DNA of 64,000 bases, taken from contig NZ_SLVF01000015.1 of NCBI RefSeq assembly GCF_004345365.1, forward strand, positions 166,250-230,249, written 5' to 3'. A model generated the notes under the pieces. It made no database searches, was not told where the DNA came from, and saw nothing but the letters and a program-made list of their open reading frames with translations. This stretch comes from Kribbella sp. VKM Ac-2568 (GTDB taxonomy: Bacteria; Actinomycetota; Actinomycetes; Propionibacteriales; Kribbellaceae). The position numbers and the translations under genes were made by a program. Below are positions 23,772 to 30,879 of the stretch, in pieces. The stretch's first letter is position 1. Every line of letters begins with the position of its first letter.

Positions 23772-25112
23772 ATGGACAAGCAGCAGGAGTTCGTGCTGCG
23801 CGCGCTCGAGGAGCGCGACGTACGGTTCGTTCGGCTCTGGTTCACCGACGTGCTCGGGTTCCTGAAGTCGGTCGCGGTGGCGCCGGCCGAGCTGGAGGGC
23901 GCGTTCGCCGAGGGGATCGGGTTCGACGGCTCCGCGATCGAGGGCTTCGCCCGGGTGACCGAGGCGGACATGCTGGCCAAGCCGGACCCGTCGACGTTCC
24001 AGATCCTGCCCTGGCGGGGCGAGACGATGGGCACCGCGCGGATGTTCTGCGACATCAACATGCCCGACGGCTCGGCGTCCTTCGCCGACCCGCGGCACGT
24101 GCTGAAGCGGACCCTGTCGAAGGCGGCCGACCTCGGCTTCACCTTCTACACCCACCCCGAGATCGAGTTCTACCTGTTCAAGTCGCTGACCGGCGCGCCC
24201 GGCACGTACCCCGAACCGGTCGACTCCTCCGGGTACTTCGACCACACCCCGCAGGGCATCGGCAACGACTTCCGCCGCGAGGCGATCACGATGCTCGAGT
24301 CGATGGGCATCTCGGTCGAGTTCAGCCACCACGAGGGCGGCCCGGGCCAGCAGGAGATCGACCTGCGGTACGCCGACGCGCTGAGCACGGCCGACAACAT
24401 CATGACCTTCCGGGTGGTCGTGAAGGAGGTGGCGCTGAGCCAAGGCATCTACGCCTCGTTCATGCCGAAGCCGCTGAGCGACCAGCCGGGCTCCGGGATG
24501 CACACCCACATGTCGCTGTTCGAGGGCGACCGGAACGCGTTCTTCGAGGGCGGCGCGCAGTACCAGCTGTCCAAGACCGGCCGCGCGTTCATCGCCGGGC
24601 TGCTGCACCACGCCGCCGAGATCACCGCCGTCACCAACCAGTGGGTGAACTCCTACAAGCGGCTCGCGGTCGGCGACGAGGCGCCCTCGTTCATCTCGTG
24701 GGGCCATAACAACCGCTCCGCGCTGGTCCGGGTGCCGATGTACAAGCCGCACAAGGGGCAGTCGAGCCGGGTGGAGTTCCGCTCGCTGGACTCGGCCGCG
24801 AACCCGTACCTCGCGTTCGCGCTGATGCTGGCAGCCGGGCTGAAGGGCATCGAGGAGGGGTACGAGCTGCCCCGCGAGGCCGAGGACGACGTCTGGTCGC
24901 TGACCAGCCGCGAACGTCGCGCGCTCGGGATCAAGCCGCTGCCGAGCAGCCTGGCCGAGGCGATCCAGGCGATGGAGGACAGCGAACTGGTCGCCGAGAC
25001 CCTCGGCGAGCACGTCTTCGACTTCTTCCTCCGCAACAAGCGCGCCGAGTGGCAGGACTACCGCCGCCAGGTGACGCCGTTCGAGCTGAACAAGCTGCTG
25101 CCCGTCCTCTGA
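23772..25112 (+). CDS. glnA2: Type I glutamine synthetase of the GlnA2 subfamily
   Basis: 446 residues. The opening MDKQQEFVLRALEERDVRFV and IGFDGSAIEGFARV match the GlnA2 group (Mycobacterium Rv2222c, Streptomyces SCO2241). Active-site blocks are the ATP/glutamate site EIEFYLFKS, the QQEIDLRYADAL metal ligands, GSGMHTHMSLFEG, and NNRSALVRVPMY. The adenylylated tyrosine loop expected in GlnA is not obvious. Members of this group have been reported to act on polyamines rather than ammonia, so the main synthetase may be elsewhere. ATG 23772 is used because the family starts there. glnE lies 5.8 kb downstream. Confidence 0.9.
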   Translation: MDKQQEFVLRALEERDVRFVRLWFTDVLGFLKSVAVAPAELEGAFAEGIGFDGSAIEGFARVTEADMLAKPDPSTFQILPWRGETMGTARMFCDINMPDGSASFADPRHVLKRTLSKAADLGFTFYTHPEIEFYLFKSLTGAPGTYPEPVDSSGYFDHTPQGIGNDFRREAITMLESMGISVEFSHHEGGPGQQEIDLRYADALSTADNIMTFRVVVKEVALSQGIYASFMPKPLSDQPGSGMHTHMSLFEGDRNAFFEGGAQYQLSKTGRAFIAGLLHHAAEITAVTNQWVNSYKRLAVGDEAPSFISWGHNNRSALVRVPMYKPHKGQSSRVEFRSLDSAANPYLAFALMLAAGLKGIEEGYELPREAEDDVWSLTSRERRALGIKPLPSSLAEAIQAMEDSELVAETLGEHVFDFFLRNKRAEWQDYRRQVTPFELNKLLPVL

Positions 25113-25113
25113 C

Positions 25114-25137
25114 CGACTCCCTGCGACGGAGTCGCAG
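25114..25137 (+). terminator. Alternative overlapping hairpins after glnA2
   Basis: Two perfect 7-bp hairpins share the same bases. CGACTCC (25114-25120) pairs with GGAGTCG (25128-25134), and CTGCGAC (25121-25127) pairs with GTCGCAG (25131-25137). Only one can form at a time. The site lies directly after the glnA2 stop codon and probably acts as its terminator, although the nesting is unusual. Confidence 0.5.
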
Positions 25138-25148
25138 GTAGTTACTGC

Positions 25149-25168
25149 TTGCCGCGTTATAACGGCAA
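25149..25168. promoter_or_regulatory. 20-bp near-palindrome upstream of the HupE-like gene
   Basis: TTGCCGCGTTATAACGGCAA is a palindrome of 18 bases (TTGCCGTTATAACGGCAA) with a 2-base CG insertion. It sits about 56 bp upstream of the HupE-like start codon and contains an AT-rich TTATAA core, unusual in this GC-rich DNA. A repressor site or a promoter element is the likely role. Confidence 0.45.
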
Positions 25169-25223
25169 ATAGTTTCCTGATCGGACACCTAGAGGTCGTC
25201 CGGGTCGCGTGGGATGTCGTCCC

Positions 25224-26339
25224 ATGCGGCGATGGATGACGTTCTGCGGTCTGGTGTTCTTCCTGCTCGGCTTCGGGGTGAGCACCGCCCAGGCGCACGT
25301 GATCGCGTCGACGGGCTACTCGACGGTCACCCAGGACGGCCAGCAGGTGAACTACCTGCTGAGCCTGGAGTACGACGTACTGGCCCGGGCGGTCGATCTC
25401 GGCTCCCCCGCGACCGATGACGACCATCGCAAGCGGGCGCTCCAGGGTGCCAAGGACCGGCTCGAGGAGTACCTGGACCCGCGGGTCGTCGTCTCGCTGG
25501 ACGGGGCCGCCTGCGAGCCGGTGCTGCAGAGCACCTCGGTCTCGCAGCGCGCGCAGAAGGCGTACGCCGAGCTCGCGCTGACCTTCTCCTGCGCCGGCTC
25601 GCAGGGGGCGTACCACCTGCAGTACAAGGTCTTCGAGGACTCCGAGGCCGTCGCCGACGATCACACCAACCTGGTCGAGTACCACTTCGGCGAGCGGACC
25701 GGCCGCACCGTGTTCGACCGCAGCCACCACGACTTCAGCGTCGGTGACAGCTCGATGGTCACGTCCAGCGTGCAGTTCGGCAGGATGGGCGTGGAGCACA
25801 TCCTGCTCGGCCTGGACCACGTGCTGTTCGTGATCGCGCTGATCATCGGCGCCAAGAGCTTCCGCAGCCTGCTGCAGGTCACCTCGACCTTCACCCTGGC
25901 CCACAGCGTCACCCTGATCTCCACCCTGGTCGGCGGGATCAACGTGCCCGCCATCGTCGTCGAGCCGCTGATCGCGCTGTCGATCGCGTTCGTCGCGGTG
26001 GAGAACCTGCTCGGCTCCACCCGCCACCGGTTGCCGGTGGTCTTCGGTTTCGGTCTTCTGCACGGTCTCGGCTTCGCCGGGTCGCTGCGGATCACCGATG
26101 AGGCCAGACCGGGGTGGTGGGGCGGGGAAGGAATCAATGCCAGCGCGGACCTGGTGGTCTCGCTGCTCAGCTTCAACGTCGGTATCGAGACGGGCCAGGC
26201 GCTCCTGCTGGTCGCGGTCTTCCCGTTGCTCCTGCTGGTCCGGAAGACCAGCTTCGGGGTGCCGGCGCAACGTACGGCGACAGGGGTCGTCGCCGCCTTC
26301 GGCCTCTTCTGGTTCGTAGAAAGGTTCTTCCTCGCATGA
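25224..26339 (+). CDS. HupE/UreJ-type membrane permease with signal peptide
   Basis: 371 residues. A signal peptide (MTFCGLVFFLLGFGVSTAQA) leads to an extracellular domain of about 160 residues with two cysteines (AACEP and FSCAG). The HupE/UreJ-2 membrane domain starts near residue 190: GVEHILLGLDHVLFVIALII, then FTLAHSVTLISTL, VVFGFGLLHGLGFAGSL and VVSLLSFNVGIETGQALL. Conserved H-x-D-H, L-A-H-S and H-G-L-G-F-A residues fit metal ions such as Ni or Co. The gene overlaps the next by ATGA, so it is coupled to the secreted phosphoesterase. There is no urease or hydrogenase in the window. Confidence 0.8.
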   Translation: MRRWMTFCGLVFFLLGFGVSTAQAHVIASTGYSTVTQDGQQVNYLLSLEYDVLARAVDLGSPATDDDHRKRALQGAKDRLEEYLDPRVVVSLDGAACEPVLQSTSVSQRAQKAYAELALTFSCAGSQGAYHLQYKVFEDSEAVADDHTNLVEYHFGERTGRTVFDRSHHDFSVGDSSMVTSSVQFGRMGVEHILLGLDHVLFVIALIIGAKSFRSLLQVTSTFTLAHSVTLISTLVGGINVPAIVVEPLIALSIAFVAVENLLGSTRHRLPVVFGFGLLHGLGFAGSLRITDEARPGWWGGEGINASADLVVSLLSFNVGIETGQALLLVAVFPLLLLVRKTSFGVPAQRTATGVVAAFGLFWFVERFFLA

Positions 26340-29300
26340 GTCCCCTTTTGGGCAAGCCCCGTCCCGGCAGGCCCGCCCCCGATCGACCGCGGATCGGTAC
26401 CTGGCACAAGGTGCTGTACGGCGCCACCGCCGGGCTGACCGCCCTCGTCATCGGGGGGCCGCTGACCGGCGCGCTCGCCGACGCGGTCGACGCGCCCAGC
26501 GCCACCATCTCCGGCACGGTCTTCGAAGACCGCGACAACGACGGCCGGATCGACAACAACGAGACCGGCCTGGCCGGCGTCAGCGTGTCCGACGGTCAGC
26601 AGATCGTCGTCACCGACCTGCAGGGCCGCTACACCTTCCAGTCCGACACCGAGCGGCGCGACGTCGACCTGGTCTTTGTCACCCAGCCGGCCGGCTACTC
26701 CGTCGGCACCGACGACAACATGACGCCGAAGTTCTACCGGAACCTCGGCTCGCTCGCCGCCGGTGACACCCGCGAGGTCAACTTCGGCCTCCATAAGGAC
26801 AAGGCCTCGGCCGACGGCGGCTTCACCTTCGGCAACGTCGCCGACCCGCACGTCAACGCCCAGCTGCCCGAGCAGATCGAGGAGATCAACTCGACCAAGC
26901 AGCACCTGGCGTTCATCCAGGTCAGCGGCGACCTGACGAACAACGCCACGGACTCGGAGTTCGAGTTCTACAAGGCGAGCACCGCGGGGTCGAAGGTCCC
27001 GGTCTGGCCGGCCGTCGGCAACCACGAGTACGCCGCCGGCAGCACCTACGCCGCGCGGATCAACAACTACCGTAAGCACGTCGGCCCCGAGTGGTACTCC
27101 TTCGACTACAGCGACCGGCACTTCCTGGTGCTGGAGAACAACGGCGCCGCGCCGTTCGCCGAGCAGCTGGAGTGGGTCAAGACCGACCTTGCCCAGAACG
27201 TCAAGGACGGCAAGCACCTGGTGGTGCTCACCCACCAGCCGATGAACGTGCCGTTCGGGTCGCCCTCGGTGTACGACGAGTTCGGCAAGGTGCTGGAGCA
27301 GTACGGCGCAGAGCTGATCCTGGTCGGCCACGAGCACTCGAACGACGTCGAGCCGAAGAGCGACTTCGCCGGCACCGCGAAGCACATCCAGACGGTGTCG
27401 AGCTCGTACACGATCGACAACTCGCCGCGCGGGTTCCGGTTCATCAACATGAACAACAAGACCTTCGACAACCCGTTCCGGATTTACGGCGCGGAGAAGG
27501 ACCTCACCATCGTGAGTCCCGCTCCGGGTACGTCGGTCCCGCTGGACAGGTTCCCGGGCATCCAGGTCAACGCGTACGACACCACCGACGCGCCGGTGAA
27601 GGCGCGGTTCCGGGTCGACGGCTCGGCCTGGAAGCCGCTCGGCTCGACGGGTGAGTTCACCTGGTACACCGGTCTGCCGGCAGGAGTGAAGATCGGCAAG
27701 CACACGGTGGACGTAGAGGTGTTCGACAAGACCGGCGCGTCCTGGAAGGCCTCGTCGAAGTTCACCCTCACCAACGAGAAGGCGATCAAGCCGGTCGTCG
27801 GGGCGAACTGGTCCCAGCACCACGGCGACGCGTCGCACGCGGGTGTCGCGGCCGACGCCATCAGCCCGGGCCAGCGGCTGGCCTGGTCGTACCGGACCAA
27901 GGGCACCTTCCTGACCGGTTCGCCCGCGATCGTCGACGGCGTCGTGTACGCCGGGACGCGGGACGAGAACGGTGAGGGCAACAGCGCGGTGCACGCGGTC
28001 TCGCAGGTCACCGGCAAGAAGCTGTGGAGCTACCCGGTTCCGTCGTCGGTGCACGGCAGCATCGCGGTCTCCGGCGGCGTCGTCTACGTGCCGACGCTGC
28101 GGGGCACGCTGTTCGCCCTGGACGCGAAGACCGGCACGCTGTTGTGGCGCAACGACCCCCAGGGGGCGCCGGAAGGCAACAACCAGCGCACCTACGGCTA
28201 CTACGGCGTGACCGTTGCCGATGGCAAGGTTCTGTTCCCGTACCAGACCCGTTTCGGCGAGGCGGCGGCCGGCATCCTGCTGGCGCTCGACGCCAAGACC
28301 GGTCAGCGGATCTGGGCCTCGCCGATGGCCGGCAACACGATGAGCGACGGTACGCCGGCGGTCGCCGACGGCCGCGTCTACGTGGGCAACCAGGACGGCA
28401 GCGTCGTGATCGCCTACGACCTGAAGACCGGCCAGAAGTTGTGGACCGGCACGGACACCCTCGGCGGCTGGCAGGACGGCATCCCGTCGGCGGCTGACGG
28501 CCGAGTGTTCATCGGCTCGAACAACGCCATCGTGGCCCGCGACGGCGCCACCGGCGCGGTCCTGTGGAGCTACACGAGCTCGCACCCGTCCCTGGTCAGC
28601 AGCGGAGCGACCCCGTCCGCGGCGACGATCAAGGGCAACACCGTGTACATGTCCTTCCCGAGCGGCGCGGTGACCGCTCTCAACGCCACCACCGGCGCGG
28701 TCATCTGGGACCAGTTGCTGCCGGGTTCGCAGTACCGGGGTGGGTCCTTCACCTCGCCGGCGCTGTCCGGCAACACGCTGTTCGTGGGCGCCAACAGTGG
28801 CGGCTTCTACGCGCTCGACGCCGGGACGGGTCAGCCGCGCTGGCAGCAGAACATCGGCACCTGGGTGTCGGCGGGTCCCGCGGTCAGCGGCAACACGGTC
28901 GTCGTCGGTGCTCTCGACGGCAACCTGTACGCCTTCACCCCGGGCGGTACGGCGGTCGCGCCGTGGCCGGTCGTGACCGGCAAGGTGACCAACAAGACCA
29001 CCGGAGCACCGGCCGCCAGTACGACGGTCAGCGTGGTGCAGGGTGGTTCGGCTATCGGGTTCACCTCGACCGATGCCGCTGGCAACTATCGGGTCGGCCT
29101 GCCGCAGGGGCCGGGCAAGTACACCGTCCAGGTGGCGCAGCTCGGCTTCGGCACGGCCGCCAAGGAGCTCGAGGTCGGCGCCGGCGGAGCGACCGAGATC
29201 AACCTCGAGATCTCGCCGGTGAACGTCGACGCGAGCATCGGCAAACGGCTGCCGAGCGGCCTGGTCGAAGGCGGACCCGGTGACATCGTGATCGAGAACA

Positions 29301-29998
29301 AGCACCTCGCGATGGCGATCGCCAAGGTCTACAACGACCCGCAGTTGCCCCTGTCGACCACCGGCAAGGTGCTCGACATGGCGATCACCGGTCAGCCGGA
29401 CCAGCTCGACTGGATCAACCTGCCGTACGTGAGCACCGCCGAACCCGTCGGCGGCAACGCGTGGCAGCAGCTGCAGACCCGGTCCAACGACGTACAGGTC
29501 GTCGAGAACACCGGTGAGAAGGCGGTTGTCCGGGTCACCGGCACGTCGGCCGAGCACCCCGGGCTGAAGATCGTCACGACGTACACGGCGACGGCGGACG
29601 ACCAGTTCATCACCGCGGCGACGACGTTCAGCAACGACTCGGCGGCCGCCCTGTCGGTGTGGGCCGGTGACGCGCTGGACCACGACGGCGCCGGATCACG
29701 CTCGGCGGTGTTCGGGTTCCCGGTGATCACCAGTGGCGGGCCGTTCAGCCAGGTGCCGAACGCCAACCGCTGGATCGGGCAGGCCGGCACGGGTCCGGAC
29801 AACCAGACCTACGGCCTGGTCTACAGCGCGGACAGCGGGCCCTTCACCGGGTACTCGCAGAGCAACTTCACGATGAGCAAGTTCAAGCTGGAGATCCCGG
29901 CCGGCGGTGACCACACGATCACCCGCAAGCTCGTCGTCGCCTCCAACGGCGGTGCGGCGGACAAGTTCGCCGTCCTGAACCAGATCCCCGCCGAGTAG
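26336..29998 (+). CDS. Secreted modular protein: metallophosphoesterase plus PQQ/BamB-type beta-propeller
   Basis: 1,220 residues. An N-terminal basic segment and one hydrophobic helix (GATAGLTALVIGGPLTGALA) export the protein. Then comes an SdrB/SpaA-like domain, about 55-150. The calcineurin-like phosphoesterase runs about 160-380, with metal ligands in NVADPHVNA, SGDLTNN, VGNHEYA, LTHQPMN and VGHEHSND. An Ig-like domain follows at about 390-480. A quinoprotein-type beta-propeller covers about 500-880, with repeats like ALDAKTGQRIWAS and AYDLKTGQKLWTG. A carboxypeptidase-regulatory-like domain (VTGKVTNKTTGAPAAST) and a C-terminal beta-rich domain end it. A phosphate- or phosphodiester-processing role outside the cell is likely; the substrate is unknown. 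Confidence 0.82.
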   Translation: MSPLLGKPRPGRPAPDRPRIGTWHKVLYGATAGLTALVIGGPLTGALADAVDAPSATISGTVFEDRDNDGRIDNNETGLAGVSVSDGQQIVVTDLQGRYTFQSDTERRDVDLVFVTQPAGYSVGTDDNMTPKFYRNLGSLAAGDTREVNFGLHKDKASADGGFTFGNVADPHVNAQLPEQIEEINSTKQHLAFIQVSGDLTNNATDSEFEFYKASTAGSKVPVWPAVGNHEYAAGSTYAARINNYRKHVGPEWYSFDYSDRHFLVLENNGAAPFAEQLEWVKTDLAQNVKDGKHLVVLTHQPMNVPFGSPSVYDEFGKVLEQYGAELILVGHEHSNDVEPKSDFAGTAKHIQTVSSSYTIDNSPRGFRFINMNNKTFDNPFRIYGAEKDLTIVSPAPGTSVPLDRFPGIQVNAYDTTDAPVKARFRVDGSAWKPLGSTGEFTWYTGLPAGVKIGKHTVDVEVFDKTGASWKASSKFTLTNEKAIKPVVGANWSQHHGDASHAGVAADAISPGQRLAWSYRTKGTFLTGSPAIVDGVVYAGTRDENGEGNSAVHAVSQVTGKKLWSYPVPSSVHGSIAVSGGVVYVPTLRGTLFALDAKTGTLLWRNDPQGAPEGNNQRTYGYYGVTVADGKVLFPYQTRFGEAAAGILLALDAKTGQRIWASPMAGNTMSDGTPAVADGRVYVGNQDGSVVIAYDLKTGQKLWTGTDTLGGWQDGIPSAADGRVFIGSNNAIVARDGATGAVLWSYTSSHPSLVSSGATPSAATIKGNTVYMSFPSGAVTALNATTGAVIWDQLLPGSQYRGGSFTSPALSGNTLFVGANSGGFYALDAGTGQPRWQQNIGTWVSAGPAVSGNTVVVGALDGNLYAFTPGGTAVAPWPVVTGKVTNKTTGAPAASTTVSVVQGGSAIGFTSTDAAGNYRVGLPQGPGKYTVQVAQLGFGTAAKELEVGAGGATEINLEISPVNVDASIGKRLPSGLVEGGPGDIVIENKHLAMAIAKVYNDPQLPLSTTGKVLDMAITGQPDQLDWINLPYVSTAEPVGGNAWQQLQTRSNDVQVVENTGEKAVVRVTGTSAEHPGLKIVTTYTATADDQFITAATTFSNDSAAALSVWAGDALDHDGAGSRSAVFGFPVITSGGPFSQVPNANRWIGQAGTGPDNQTYGLVYSADSGPFTGYSQSNFTMSKFKLEIPAGGDHTITRKLVVASNGGAADKFAVLNQIPAE

Positions 29999-30084
29999 TC
30001 CATCGCGAGGTAGGTCTTCGCGGTGTAGCCCTTCGCCGTCCGGGGGATCTCTCCTCAGATCCTCCGGACGTGCGAGCTCGTGTC

Positions 30085-30114
30085 CAGCGCCGGCTGCCTA
30101 CAGCCGGCGCTGGC
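30085..30114. terminator. Hairpin terminator after the phosphoesterase-propeller gene
   Basis: A perfect 13-bp stem, CCAGCGCCGGCTG (30085-30097) with CAGCCGGCGCTGG (30102-30114), closes a CCTA loop. It lies between the large secreted-protein gene and the convergent hypothetical gene. Confidence 0.75.
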
Positions 30115-30173
30115 GCGCGTTTCAGCCGGTGTTGCGTCGTCCGGCTGAGTCCAGGTTGCCGTGTTCGTGCGGC

Positions 30174-30701
30174 TCAGGCGGGTTCGTGGAGCTCGGTGCC
30201 GGTCGGGGTGCGTTCGTGGGCAGTGGAAGTGCGTTCGTGGGCGGACCAGCGGGCCGCCGCGGTGGAGTGCCGGTACGGCGGGAGCTCGTCGGCGCCGAGC
30301 GGGCGGATCGAGGTGAGCCCGGTGATGTCCAGCTCGGCGGGCCGCTCGATCACTGGGGTGCCGTCGGGCGCGAGCGCGTGCACCTCCTCGAGCGTGAAGA
30401 GGCCGACCGGGCGGACTCCCTCGGTGACGACCACGATCCCTCCCGGCACCACCTGCTGGGCCCGGTGGCCCGGCCCGGGGACCAGGATCCCCTCGGCGGA
30501 CGATCGCCAGGCACCCGGCGCGAACCGGCGCAGTGCGAGCCCGGCCTGTCCGTCCTCGGCCGTCCGCGGCGGTAGGTAGGCGGTTGCTGTGTAGTCGTAG
30601 TCGTAATCCGGCTCAGGGGGCCCGGACACTCGCCCACCCTGCTGGGGCGTCAACCAGACCACCGTGCCCCGCACAGCGAGCGACCCCGTCATCATGACCA
30701 T
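30174..30701 (-). CDS. Hypothetical protein
   Basis: Up to 175 residues, not recognised. The first 35 residues include LAVRGTVVWLTPQQGGRVSG. Then comes a YDYDYTATAYLPPRTAED segment, GLALRRFAPGAWRSSAEGIL, VVPGGIVVVTEGVRPVGLFT, and a polar tail with two HERT repeats. The beta-rich middle looks like a small barrel. Which of the clustered start codons (30701, 30695, 30692) is used cannot be decided. It is convergent with the phosphoesterase gene, with a hairpin between, and faces glnE across 178 bp. Confidence 0.55.
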   Translation of the reverse strand: MVMMTGSLAVRGTVVWLTPQQGGRVSGPPEPDYDYDYTATAYLPPRTAEDGQAGLALRRFAPGAWRSSAEGILVPGPGHRAQQVVPGGIVVVTEGVRPVGLFTLEEVHALAPDGTPVIERPAELDITGLTSIRPLGADELPPYRHSTAAARWSAHERTSTAHERTPTGTELHEPA

Positions 30702-30879
30702 AACCAGCCATCATGCCGACTACGGACCGAATATGCCAAGCAACTCCGTGTGTCGGACCGAGCGCTGTCCGCAACCCCTCCGAGATCCGGCCGCGCGGCG
30801 ACCGAGACCCCCCGCGGCCAGGGGAGTGGGCGACTCACGGGCGGTGAGGGCGGTCTGGCGGTCCCACTAGGCTGGCGGG

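Noticed and set aside
23580..29683. Minus-strand open frames of about 900 and 1,340 residues
   Set aside because: They lie opposite glnA2, the HupE-like gene and the phosphoesterase gene, and their Arg/His/Asp/Val-heavy content is the usual antisense shadow of GC-rich coding.
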